From positions 1 through 64,000 of the forward strand of contig CAZHFW010000005.1 in the NCBI GenBank assembly GCA_964531675.1: a DNA stretch of 64,000 bases, in the 5' to 3' direction. Source of the stretch: CAZHFW01 sp964531675. Lineage in GTDB: Bacteria > Planctomycetota > Phycisphaerae > Phycisphaerales > UBA1924. Positions 55,101 to 63,043 of the stretch are shown here, in pieces. Both the position numbers and the translations under genes were made by a program. How positions within the stretch are numbered: position 1 is the first letter of the stretch; every line of letters begins with the position of its first letter. The notes below the pieces were generated by a model that saw only the letters and a program-made list of their open reading frames with translations, was not told the DNA's origin and did no database searches.

Positions 55101-56707
55101 CTTCGCTCAACCTCATGGATCGTGCGGCGGAAGCGTTCAAGCGCGTGGTTGACGCGGGCGTGGACGCCGACGGCACGTATCGCAAGCGTCTCATCGAGGC
55201 GCTGAGCAAGGCGATGAAGCACGACGACGCCGAGAAGGAACTGGCGGCGATGGGCGACGCGGTCGAGAAGGACCCGGTCCTGCTCATGCTCCGCGCGGAC
55301 GTTCTCCGCGGCAAGAAGGACATCCGCGGCGCACGCGACGTCCTGGACCGCACGATCCAGCGCTTCCCCAACGAGTTCATGCCTTACCTGCGCCGGGCCC
55401 AGCTGCTCTCGGATCAGCCCGGTTCGGACGCGGAAGTTGTCGCGGACCTGGAGGCGGCGCTGCGCGTGAATCCGCAGGGCTGGCAGGCCTCCATGCTGCT
55501 CTCGAGCTTCTACGCCCAGCGTGATCGCCTGGAAGACGCGGTGAAGTACGCCCGCATGACCCTGCGGATCCGTCCGGACATGACGGACTTCTTCCAGAGC
55601 GTCGCCCGCGAGCTGCTGCGGCGCGGGAACGATCAGGCGGCGGTGGACATGGCCGACGACCTCCTGCGGGCGCGGGCCAACGACGCGTCGCTGCTCTCGA
55701 CGGTCGCGGAAGTCTTCCGCGAGGGCAAGCAGTACAGCCGGGCGATCGGCTACTACAAGCAGGCGCTGGCGCTGAGCAAGCAGTCCTCGACCGCGGTGGC
55801 GCTGGTGCTCACGGCGCTCTCGGACAATCCTCCTCGCCTGGACGAAGCGGAGGCGGCGATCCGCTCCGTGCAAGCGCAGGTCGAGATGGATCCGCAGCTG
55901 ATGCTCATCCGTGCGGACGTTCTGTTCCGTCGCGGCAAGCTTCAGGAGGCGGAGAACGACATCACCAACGCGTTGAAGCTGATCCCGCGTGACAATCCGA
56001 ACGCGATTCTGGCGTGGTTCCTGCGCAGCCGCACGCTGTTCAAGGATCCCGCCAAGCACATGGCGTACCTGGAGAAGCTGCGGACGCAGGGCGCGATGGT
56101 GGAGTGGTTCCAGTTCTTCAAGGCGGCCACGAACGTGGACCGCCCCACGACCGAGGAGAAGCTTGACGGCCTCAAGCAGCTCGACTCGGTGATCCAGAAC
56201 ACCAAGAACCCGGCGGTGTCGATCCTGTCGTACCGCATGAAGGTCAGCACGTACTACTCGATGAAGAAGTACCAGGAGGCGGTGGACTCGGCCAAGGCCG
56301 GCCTTGAGAAGTACCCCGACGACTGGGAGCTCAACAACAACTTCGCGTTCATCTCGGCCAAGTTCCTGAACCTGCCTGATCAGGCGCTCCCCTCGGCGGA
56401 GAAGGCGACCAAGCTCAACATCAGCAGCCCCGACGCCTGGGACACCCTGGGTTGGATCCAGCTGAAGCTGAACAAGGTCGAAGAGGCGGAGGCGTCCCTG
56501 GCGCGTGCGCTGGGCTTGGCCGGTCCGAACACGACGCGCATTCCGATCCAGCTTCACCTGGCGGAGGTCGCGGTCCTCAAGAAGAACCGTCCCCTGGCGG
56601 AGGACCGCCTGAAGGACGCGGAGAAGACGATGAAGGACAACCCGTCGGTGGCGGAGGACTACAAGGCCGACGCCGAGCGGGTGCGCAAGCTGATCGAGGC
56701 GATGTAA
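52127..56707 (+). CDS. Giant membrane-anchored TPR protein of the exosortase locus
   Basis: This 1,526-residue protein has one N-terminal membrane helix (~9-32, FVLILAMVMISLFAGVAAIGIFVI), so the rest lies outside the cytosol. Almost the entire length is tandem TPR helices: the first repeat is LGDAKAAENDWKRAQEFYSKAVYKEQGN, and many later units have the A-x3-F/Y-x2-A...P pattern (AVKALGTLELQLQNLERSIELLQRATDLDPSDEA). TPR proteins of this size are the equivalent of PrsT/TPR partners in PEP-CTERM/EPS loci, where they are scaffolds for secretion or polysaccharide export. RBS-like GAGGAAG precedes the ATG. It follows the EpsI-like gene by about 100 bp. Confidence 0.9.
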   Translation: MASKVNTKFVLILAMVMISLFAGVAAIGIFVIQKSGSDYIRLGDAKAAENDWKRAQEFYSKAVYKEQGNVDYLKKWRDALRKWTPETQTQLDDAYGNKYLNCLRSIGVAAKTDLPSWHEYLGTLNRMLNMQAFSRDGYENMVAQAEAAAKYFEGGATNPQADSLKRYSGLAVVRQMRENLLDERAKDVMDKGLADLTAALKARPDDFEAARAIMEWNLVRADRARRSGQNDEAKAFFDAAAKAASDYAAANPNEPQGWLMALGAKYELVRKLAVGKTITKELADQMNAAVAALRPEFDETFKKLMALDPKAITSDLTDRLEPLEPVATQSGKFECVQQLAARGLTAAPDDFELMFRVARALELQGKYAEANAQLQKMVDLPPRPISIEAMRLYPRKIEAINQQAVNSFRILDSTTDEKAKGEILAQAKGYRDALAKLVPSDSVLLKYLDANVAIASRDLTGAQKLLVDYNRSVDNRNIEALWKLARVALQLNQPGQAKQQYDAILNRDPDNVYAVKALGTLELQLQNLERSIELLQRATDLDPSDEAIKKQLEIAKNLRDGTTNVSDPVTKVLLQAQATYVGKDKQAGDIQAAIKMLREGLKANPADSRLSQLLVSYLVRAQQEDDAKEVLKAALAAHPDDENLQMAMIQLEEKDPYTAAVKIITSGKDAEIDKQIDLYTIARRYNKTEDAAKAFDAARKLAPDDPRVIEIDFVQAIEAKNLTLARQIAQKAEAGDFDKVGGLTFKARVQIAEGKTRDAIIALEDAQQRGVLNQQTLLLLARLQGQSGRGVDAVKTYTAALALKPNDVPVIKERIRALVLNGQVADALAAAREAERIAGGDPEFDDVRLELEAQAGNKQQALEERVRIAQRDPKNLRNKLAVARIQIELGRYNDARKVIDEVRATQDSMDAVQVDARWYAEQNDIQKSGEVFETYIKGLDQKTLTSAPYLTYAQFVLQRGYPAPALKILETARQFQDPKVAEVDKAIGDTCASLNLMDRAAEAFKRVVDAGVDADGTYRKRLIEALSKAMKHDDAEKELAAMGDAVEKDPVLLMLRADVLRGKKDIRGARDVLDRTIQRFPNEFMPYLRRAQLLSDQPGSDAEVVADLEAALRVNPQGWQASMLLSSFYAQRDRLEDAVKYARMTLRIRPDMTDFFQSVARELLRRGNDQAAVDMADDLLRARANDASLLSTVAEVFREGKQYSRAIGYYKQALALSKQSSTAVALVLTALSDNPPRLDEAEAAIRSVQAQVEMDPQLMLIRADVLFRRGKLQEAENDITNALKLIPRDNPNAILAWFLRSRTLFKDPAKHMAYLEKLRTQGAMVEWFQFFKAATNVDRPTTEEKLDGLKQLDSVIQNTKNPAVSILSYRMKVSTYYSMKKYQEAVDSAKAGLEKYPDDWELNNNFAFISAKFLNLPDQALPSAEKATKLNISSPDAWDTLGWIQLKLNKVEEAEASLARALGLAGPNTTRIPIQLHLAEVAVLKKNRPLAEDRLKDAEKTMKDNPSVAEDYKADAERVRKLIEAM

Positions 56708-56850
56708 CCCGCCCCGATGACCCGGAAGACCCGAACGAACCCCGGCCGATTGGGCCTGGGTTCGAGGAATGGCGGCGCGGAAGTGGAACGCCCGCCTGGA
56801 CCGGTCGATAACAGACCCGACCGATCACGAACAGCGACTGGAACGAGACC

Positions 56851-59070
56851 ATGACCAGCATTCCCTCAAACGCGGCAGGCGCGACACAGAACCGAGGCCC
56901 CGGAGCGCCGGGGCAACAGGCGGCCGTGGGCGCGATGCCTGTGGCGACGATCGACCCGGTGAAGCTTGTGCGCCGGCACAAGTGGCTCCTGATCGGGTCG
57001 GTGGTGGCCGGCGCGATGCTGGGCCTGATCACCCACTTCGTGTGGATGTACACGTACCCGATCTACCGGTCGTACGTGCTGTTCGAGTGCTACTCGCCCA
57101 AGGGCGAGATCGGCGTGACGCTCCCGATCGCGGGCGCCGAGGAAGAGCTCGACCGCTTCATGCAGACGCAGATCAAGATCATGACCTCGGAGAACGTGCT
57201 CCGCAAGGTCGTGGAAGACCCGAACATCGAGCGTGAAGCCCCCAAGTGGTGCAAGGTGTACTACAAGGACGGTCGTTTCCGCCAGGACAAGGCCCTGCGC
57301 GACCTTCTGGACGACGTGAAGGCGCGCGTGATCCCTCGCACCAAGCTGATCGAAGTGTCGATGGGCTTCACGAGCCGTGAAGACGTCGCGGGCGTGGTCC
57401 GTCTGGTGCGCACGCACTACCTCGACGTCCTGACCCAGCAGGGCAACAAGGCGACCAAAGAAGAGAAGGACGCGCTGGCCAAGTCGATCGAAGACACGAC
57501 CCGCGAAATCGCCCAGCAGACCACCACGCGTGAGCGTCTGGTCCGCGAGAGCAACATCGAGACCATCGACCAGCGCGTCAGCGAACTGCGCTCCCAGCTC
57601 CAGCTCCTCAACGAGCAGCTCGTGAGCATCCGCATGGACCGCCAGGCGCTGGACGTGCGGATCAAGCGGGCCGAGGAGCAGCTCCGCAACAACGTCGCGA
57701 TCGTCTACCCCGACAAGATGCGGGAGGACGTCGAGACCGAGCCCCAGATGAACCAGCTCAAGGCCCAGGTCTCGAACGCGGAGAGCTATCTCCAGGAGAC
57801 CGCCAGGCGGTACCGCCCGGATCACCGCGAGTACAAGGCGGCCGAGGCGGCCTTGGAGAGCGCCAAGCAGATCGTCGAGTCCAAGCGCGAGGAGCTCCTC
57901 CGCTCCCGCTTCAACGCCGAGCTTGACGGGGCCCGCACGCAGATGGCCCAGCTCGACGCGCAGAACCAGGACCTGGCCACCGAGGCCCAGCGCATCCAGG
58001 AAAAGCTGGTGGACACCACGCGTGTGCAGCAGCAGATCGGTGACATCTCGACGGCGATCGACCGTCTGATCACCTCGCGCGGCGAGATGAGCGACAAGCT
58101 CAAGCAGCTCGAAGCGGTCATCGGCCTGGAAACCTCCAAGCGCGTGCTGGTCTTCCAGAGCGAGCGCGTGCCCGAGCGCGTGACCTTCCCCCAGCTGAAG
58201 ATCCTCGTCCCCGCCGGGACGATCCTGCTCCCGGTGCTGGTGGGCTCCCTGTTGATCGGCCGCGAACTGGTCGACCAGCGCATCAAGGGCCCGTCGGACG
58301 TGGCGCTGATTCCCCGCACGCGTGTGGTGGGCATGGTGCCCGACGCGGCGGAGGATCCCGCGGGCGCCGGGGCGGTGGAAACGGCGTTCCGCGACCGCAC
58401 CCGCGGCGCGGTGGCCGAGAGCTACCGTCAGCTCCGCGCGGTCGTCATGAAGCGCATGCAGCAGATGGGCCATCGCACGCTGATGGTCGTCGCGGGAATG
58501 CCCGGGTCGGGTTCGACCTCGACCGCGAGCAACCTGGCGATGGCGATCGCGGCGGCGGACCAGAAGGTGCTGCTCATCGACGCCAACTTCCGTCGTCCGA
58601 CGGTGCACCGCGTCTTCGGCCTGACCGAGTCCCCGGGCGTCGCCGACGTCCTGGCGGGCAAGACGCAGGTCGCGGCGGCGGCGCAGGCGACCTCGGTCCC
58701 CGGGCTTGCGGTCCTGTCCGTGGGCTCGCGTGAGCACCGCCAGTTCGAGCGCATCGGCACCGACGCGATGCGCAAGCTCCTGGAGGAAGCCAAGGCCCAG
58801 TACGACGTGGTGATCCTGGACGTGGCCCCGGCGATCGTGGCCGGCGACGGCATGGCCCTGGCCAACCGCGTCGACGCGACCCTGCTTGTGGTCCGCGCCC
58901 TGGCCGAGAAGCGCGGCATGGTGGCCCGCATCAAGAACGACCTGTCCGAGACCCGCGCCGAGTTCATCGGTGTGGTGGTCAACGCTGTCAAGGCGTCGGC
59001 GGGTGGTTACCTGAAGGGCAACATCAAGGCGACCCACGAGTACCACACGGAGAACAACGCGGCGGCCTGA
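56851..59070 (+). CDS. Wzz/GumC chain-length protein fused to a degenerate BY-kinase-like domain
   Basis: This 739-residue inner-membrane protein has a Wzz N-part with a helix at ~46-70 (KWLLIGSVVAGAMLGLITHFVW), a long periplasmic coiled coil (~210-420) and a second helix at ~450-470. A cytosolic MinD/BY-kinase-like domain follows (~510-725). In it the Walker A loop reads GMPGSGSTSTASNLA (549-563): Ser555 replaces the invariant Lys. Walker A' is LLIDANFRRP, so the second acidic residue is Asn579. Walker B is VVILDVAP. Only one Tyr lies near the end (EYHTENN), not a Tyr cluster. Autophosphorylation is therefore doubtful, and a structural or length-sensing role is more likely. The fold assignment is firm. 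Confidence 0.9.
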   Translation: MTSIPSNAAGATQNRGPGAPGQQAAVGAMPVATIDPVKLVRRHKWLLIGSVVAGAMLGLITHFVWMYTYPIYRSYVLFECYSPKGEIGVTLPIAGAEEELDRFMQTQIKIMTSENVLRKVVEDPNIEREAPKWCKVYYKDGRFRQDKALRDLLDDVKARVIPRTKLIEVSMGFTSREDVAGVVRLVRTHYLDVLTQQGNKATKEEKDALAKSIEDTTREIAQQTTTRERLVRESNIETIDQRVSELRSQLQLLNEQLVSIRMDRQALDVRIKRAEEQLRNNVAIVYPDKMREDVETEPQMNQLKAQVSNAESYLQETARRYRPDHREYKAAEAALESAKQIVESKREELLRSRFNAELDGARTQMAQLDAQNQDLATEAQRIQEKLVDTTRVQQQIGDISTAIDRLITSRGEMSDKLKQLEAVIGLETSKRVLVFQSERVPERVTFPQLKILVPAGTILLPVLVGSLLIGRELVDQRIKGPSDVALIPRTRVVGMVPDAAEDPAGAGAVETAFRDRTRGAVAESYRQLRAVVMKRMQQMGHRTLMVVAGMPGSGSTSTASNLAMAIAAADQKVLLIDANFRRPTVHRVFGLTESPGVADVLAGKTQVAAAAQATSVPGLAVLSVGSREHRQFERIGTDAMRKLLEEAKAQYDVVILDVAPAIVAGDGMALANRVDATLLVVRALAEKRGMVARIKNDLSETRAEFIGVVVNAVKASAGGYLKGNIKATHEYHTENNAAA

Positions 59071-59109
59071 GCCTCTGACGGGGATTCACGCCGCACCGTC
59101 GAACGCACG

Positions 59110-60177
59110 GTGCCCGCGAACCTTCCAACACCCGAAAGCAGACGCGACGCGGATCGGACTTCCGATCCGCGTCGTGTCCTTGTCACTGGAGGGGCCGGGT
59201 TCATCGGGTCCCATCTGGTCGACCTGCTGACCGCCCGCGGCGATCACGTCACGGTCATCGACGACCTCTCCACCGGGAGGCGTTCGAACCTCGCGGGCGC
59301 GGAGAAGAGCGGACGGGTCCGCTTCATCCAGGCCGATCTGGGTCGGGCCATCGAAGCTCTGGCGGCGGAGCGGTTCGACGAGATCTACCACCTGGCGGCG
59401 GCGGTCGGCGTGCAGTTGGTCATGACCGAGCCGATCCGCGCGATCGAGACCAACGTCGAGCAGACAGCCCGGATGTTGCGGTTCGCCCTGACCGCCTCGC
59501 GCTCGGGCGGCCCGGCCCGGATCCTGATCGCCTCGAGTTCAGAGGTGTACGGCAAGGGGACCCGGAGCCCCTTCTCCGAAGACGACGACGTGCTCTACGG
59601 GCCCACGACGATCACGCGCTGGTCGTACGCGTGCAGCAAGGCGATCGACGAGTTCCTGGCCCTGGCCCACGCCCGCCAGCACGGGCTCCCGGTGGTGGTC
59701 GCGCGGTTCTTCAACACCGTCGGTCCCAGGCAGGTCGGGGACTACGGCATGGTGCTGCCCCGGTTCGTCAGCGCAGCTCTTGCCGGGCGCGAGCTGGAGG
59801 TGCACGGGGACGGGACCCAGTCGCGGTGCTTCTGCGATGTGCGGGACGTTTCGGGGGTACTCCCGGTGCTGCTGGGAGACGCGTCGTGCGCTGGTCGGGT
59901 GTTCAACATCGGTTCGGATCGGGTCATCTCGATCCGAGAACTTGCCGATCTGGTGATCAGCCAGACCGGTTCGAAATCCGCGGTGCGCCTGGTGCCGTAC
60001 GCGCAGGCGTTTCCGCCCGGTTTCGAGGATCTGGCGATGCGGCGTCCGGACCTCTCTAGGATTCGGGGGGCGGTGGGCTTTGAGCCGCGGATTCCCTTGG
60101 ACCGAACGGTCCGTGACCTGGCCGAAGAGCTGCGTGGGCGATCGGCGGAATCCGGGGCAATCGGGGTGCGGGGTTGA
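59110..60177 (+). CDS. NAD-dependent nucleotide-sugar epimerase/dehydratase
   Basis: This is a 355-residue extended SDR enzyme. The NAD-binding motif is VLVTGGAGFIGSHL (~23-36) and DDLSTGRRSNL follows. The catalytic Ser is in IASSSEVYGKG, and the Tyr/Lys pair is in RWSYACSKAIDEF (YxxxK). ARFFNTVGPRQ, DGTQSRCFCDVRDV and VFNIGSD are family blocks. The layout best fits UDP-glucose 4-epimerase or UDP-glucuronate decarboxylase-like members; substrate choice is not resolvable. It starts at GTG, with 39 bp after the Wzz-like gene, and supplies a nucleotide sugar for the polymer. Confidence 0.87.
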   Translation: MPANLPTPESRRDADRTSDPRRVLVTGGAGFIGSHLVDLLTARGDHVTVIDDLSTGRRSNLAGAEKSGRVRFIQADLGRAIEALAAERFDEIYHLAAAVGVQLVMTEPIRAIETNVEQTARMLRFALTASRSGGPARILIASSSEVYGKGTRSPFSEDDDVLYGPTTITRWSYACSKAIDEFLALAHARQHGLPVVVARFFNTVGPRQVGDYGMVLPRFVSAALAGRELEVHGDGTQSRCFCDVRDVSGVLPVLLGDASCAGRVFNIGSDRVISIRELADLVISQTGSKSAVRLVPYAQAFPPGFEDLAMRRPDLSRIRGAVGFEPRIPLDRTVRDLAEELRGRSAESGAIGVRG

Positions 60178-61652
60178 TCGATACGTCTCCAATACTCGGT
60201 CCGAGCATGTTCGGCGATACGTCGCTGGTCCCTTCGACGGCGCAGGACGTCGCGGCGCATGTGCGCGAGCTGGGCAATCAGATCAGCGCGCTGGCGACCA
60301 AGCAGGCCGAGCTCTCCAAGCTGCTTCGCCTGGGTGACGCGGCCGAGCCCGCGACCAAGCTCTCGATCTTCCACGGATACATGTGGGTCATGGTCGTGGC
60401 CTTCGTGGTCACGTTGCTGGCGACGCCCATCATGCGCCGCTTCGCGGTGAACCACGGCGTGATCGATCGTCCGAGCGATCCCCGAAAGATCCACCGATAC
60501 CCGATCGCCTACCTGGGCGGCGCGGCGGTCTTCCTGGGCTTTCTGGCGGCGGTCTTCTTCAGCTATCTGGCGGCCAAGTTCACCGGCCTGATCGACTTTC
60601 ATCGCACCGCGTACGTCAGCCCCGACGGCTTCCACTATCCCGTGCCTCTCTCGGTGCTGGGCGGCGCCACGGTGATCATGCTCACCGGCCTGATCGACGA
60701 CGTGCTCCACATCCTGCCCAGACTGAAGATCGCGGGGCAGCTCTTTGCGGCGGCCTGGCTTGCGATCGACGACGTGGGCGTCAAGGTGGCCCAGGGTCTC
60801 ATCGAGCCCATCGGCCATGCCTTGGGCCTGAAGGTCCTGGTCTTCACGATCCCGCTGGGCTTCACGGTCCCGGGCTTCGGATGGCAGGAAATCCCCATCG
60901 ACCTCATCTACTGGGCGGGAACCGGCATCATCGCGGTCTTCGTCCTGGGCGGGTGCAACGCGGCCAACCTGATCGACGGGCTCGACGGCCTGCTCTCGGG
61001 CGTGACCGCGATCGCCAACGTCGGCCTGCTGATCATCGCGCTCATGCTGGCCATGAACGACGACGGCCCGCGGGATGCGCAGCGGCTGATCATCTGCCTG
61101 GCCACCCTGGGCGCGTGCCTTGGCTTCCTCCCCCACAACTTCAACCCGGCCTCGATCTTCCTGGGCGACTGCGGCTCGCTCCTGCTCGGGTTCCTGACGA
61201 TCGTCTCGATCCTGACGCTTGGCGACACGGGAAAGACCCATCTGGTCTTCGCGGGCCTGATCATCTATTCGATCCCGATCCTGGACACCACCCTGGCGAT
61301 CATCCGCCGGAAGATGGCCGGGAAGAAGATGTCCGACGCCGACGATCAGCACCTGCACCACATGCTCAAGCGGGCCTTGGGCGTGAAGGGCGCGGTGCTG
61401 GCGCTCTACGGCATCGGCGGGTGCTTTGCGACCCTGGGCGTGCTCATGTCCGAGGGCCGGGCCCGTGTGGTCTACGCCCTGACCCTGCTCTTTGCCAGCT
61501 TCATCATCGTGACGGCGATCAAGATCGCCCGGCGGAAGCACATCGAGGAGCAGGCGGCGGCGTACGACGCCAAGCGGACCGCGGCGGTGCAGGCCGCGAC
61601 CTCGGCTCCCGTGAAGGCCGAGACCGCCAAGCCCGGCACGGACGCGGCCTGA
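60174..61652 (+). CDS. WecA/TagO-type undecaprenyl-phosphate sugar-1-phosphate transferase
   Basis: This is a 492-residue integral membrane glycosyl-1-phosphate transferase of the MraY/WecA family with about 11 helices. Active-site motifs are DDxxD-like GLIDDVLHILPRLKIAGQ, NAANLIDGLDGLLSGV and FLGDCGSLLLGFL, and the cytosolic His loop SDADDQHLHHMLKRALG. It transfers HexNAc-1-P (or a related sugar) from a UDP-sugar to undecaprenyl phosphate, starting the repeat unit. The TTG start overlaps the epimerase stop by 4 bp (TTGA); an in-frame ATG is at 60207. The N-terminal ~45 residues form an added amphipathic/soluble segment. It ends the locus. Confidence 0.9.
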   Translation: MIDTSPILGPSMFGDTSLVPSTAQDVAAHVRELGNQISALATKQAELSKLLRLGDAAEPATKLSIFHGYMWVMVVAFVVTLLATPIMRRFAVNHGVIDRPSDPRKIHRYPIAYLGGAAVFLGFLAAVFFSYLAAKFTGLIDFHRTAYVSPDGFHYPVPLSVLGGATVIMLTGLIDDVLHILPRLKIAGQLFAAAWLAIDDVGVKVAQGLIEPIGHALGLKVLVFTIPLGFTVPGFGWQEIPIDLIYWAGTGIIAVFVLGGCNAANLIDGLDGLLSGVTAIANVGLLIIALMLAMNDDGPRDAQRLIICLATLGACLGFLPHNFNPASIFLGDCGSLLLGFLTIVSILTLGDTGKTHLVFAGLIIYSIPILDTTLAIIRRKMAGKKMSDADDQHLHHMLKRALGVKGAVLALYGIGGCFATLGVLMSEGRARVVYALTLLFASFIIVTAIKIARRKHIEEQAAAYDAKRTAAVQAATSAPVKAETAKPGTDAA

Positions 61653-61704
61653 AACCCCCTGTTTTCAACGAGATTTCAACGCGCAATCCCGGCGCGGTGC
61701 GCTC

Positions 61705-61710
61705 TATACT
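61705..61710 (+). promoter_or_regulatory. Candidate -10 box (TATACT) of a leaderless parA transcript
   Basis: TATACT matches the -10 consensus at 5 of 6 positions and ends 6 nt before the ATG at 61717. There is no Shine-Dalgarno motif, which favours a leaderless mRNA. Confidence 0.48.
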
Positions 61711-61716
61711 CCGGAC

Positions 61717-62634
61717 ATGCCCCAGGCACGGACGCCCACGCTTGTTCGCCTCATCGCCCTCATGAACCAGAAGGGCGGCGTCGGAAAGACCACCACCACG
61801 TGCAACCTGGCGGCGGCCTTCGCCCGCGCGGGACGCTCAACGCTGGTCATCGACCTCGATCCGCAGGCGCACGCGACGCTCCACCTGGGCGTTGATCCCA
61901 ATGAGATCGAGCACTCCGTCTACGACCTCTTCCACGATCCGGAGGCGGACGCGTCGGAGATCATCAAGCCCATCTCGGAAAACCTGCACCTGCTGCCGTC
62001 GAAGACGGACCTGGCGGCGGTGGAGACCGAGCTCGCCTCCGCGCCCGAGCGGCAGAAGCGCCTGGAGAAGGCGCTGGCGCGCATCAATCCCGCCGACGCG
62101 CCCAAGTACGAGTTCGTGCTCTTTGACTGTCCGCCTTCGCTCGGCCTGCTCACGCTCAACGGGCTCGCGGCGGCCCGCGAGGTGCTCATCCCGATGCAGG
62201 CGCACTTCCTGGCGCTGCAAGGCGTGGGGAAGCTCCTGGAGACTGTTCAGCTGGTGGCCAAGGCGGTGAATCCGAAGCTCAAGGTTTCTGGCGTGGTGCT
62301 CTGCATGCACGACGCAAGCAGCTCGCACAGCAAGGAAGTCGTGGCGGATCTGGACCAGTTCTTCGACCAGCAGAGGCAGCTCGAAGTGCCCTGGAAGAAG
62401 GCACGCGTGTACCGCCCCGCGGTCCGCCGGAACATCAAGCTGGCCGAGTCGCCGAGCTTCGGGCAGACGATCTTCGATTACGCGCCGCACGCGCCGGGCG
62501 CGGACGACTACCGCCAGCTCGCCGAGTCGATGCTCAAGGAGTGGGACCTGATGCTCTCCAAGCGTGGGGAGCTCGAGGCCAAGCCTGAGACGCCGATCGT
62601 GGAGATCCCGGCGAGCGCCCGGGTTGCGACGTGA
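61717..62634 (+). CDS. ParA/Soj-family ATPase
   Basis: This is a 305-residue P-loop ATPase of the ParA/MinD group. The deviant Walker A is NQKGGVGKTTTTCNLA (~18-33) with both lysines; Walker A' is TLVIDLDPQAHATLHLG and Walker B is FVLFDCPPSLGLLTLNGLAAA. KAARVYRPAVRRNIKLAESPSFG, the DNA-binding/ParB-interaction area of the Soj type, is partly present (RVYRPAVRRNIKLAESPSFG). ParA ATPases move chromosomes, plasmids or protein clusters along the nucleoid. No parB or parS follows, so it may be an orphan that positions another cargo. The vanZ-like gene overlaps its stop by 4 bp. Confidence 0.92.
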   Translation: MPQARTPTLVRLIALMNQKGGVGKTTTTCNLAAAFARAGRSTLVIDLDPQAHATLHLGVDPNEIEHSVYDLFHDPEADASEIIKPISENLHLLPSKTDLAAVETELASAPERQKRLEKALARINPADAPKYEFVLFDCPPSLGLLTLNGLAAAREVLIPMQAHFLALQGVGKLLETVQLVAKAVNPKLKVSGVVLCMHDASSSHSKEVVADLDQFFDQQRQLEVPWKKARVYRPAVRRNIKLAESPSFGQTIFDYAPHAPGADDYRQLAESMLKEWDLMLSKRGELEAKPETPIVEIPASARVAT

Positions 62635-63032
62635 AGCTCCTTTCGAAGGTCGGTGGGCGGGAGGCGTGGTTCGTCTTTGGCCTCTACGCCGGCTTCATGT
62701 TCATGATGACGCACTGGCCTCGCCTGACCATCCCGCTGCCCGGGAGACCCGATCTCTTTGTGCACGCGACCATCTTCGGGACTTGGGGCTGCCTGCTGAT
62801 CGCCTGCGGACGATTCGGTCCGGTGCTTTCGCTGCGGAACATCGGATGGTCCGGGGCCGTGGGCGTCGCGTACGCGGGCGTTGATGAGTTGTTGCAGGCG
62901 ATTCCGTTCCTGCGCCGGACCGCGGCGTGGGACGACTGGGCGTGCGATGTGTTCGGCATCACCCTGGCGTGCGTGATCGCTCTGGTGATTCGGGCCAGAA
63001 TCGGGCGAACCCGGACCGACCTGACCGGGTAA
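62631..63032 (+). CDS. VanZ-family membrane protein
   Basis: This is a 133-residue protein with four membrane helices, typical of VanZ-like proteins. The family blocks are FGLYAGFMFMMTHWPRL in TM1, HATIFGTWGCLL in TM2, and AYAGVDELLQAIPFLRRTAAWDDWACDVFGITLA (the D/E-LxQ...P...R...D..DvxxNxxG pattern) in TM3-4. VanZ itself lowers teicoplanin sensitivity, but most family members are uncharacterised envelope proteins. It starts at a GTG inside the parA stop (GTGA), so it is translationally coupled to it. Confidence 0.85.
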   Translation: MKLLSKVGGREAWFVFGLYAGFMFMMTHWPRLTIPLPGRPDLFVHATIFGTWGCLLIACGRFGPVLSLRNIGWSGAVGVAYAGVDELLQAIPFLRRTAAWDDWACDVFGITLACVIALVIRARIGRTRTDLTG

Positions 63033-63043
63033 TCTTAGGTCAC

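Noticed and set aside
50606..56557. A 1,983-codon open frame on the minus strand, and similar long antisense frames at 23506-27135 (+), 48129-50960 (-), 19912-22386 (-) and 15492-18224 (-)
   Set aside because: They lie opposite clear genes, have Arg/His/Asp-rich compositions without domains, and are produced by high-GC third-position bias.
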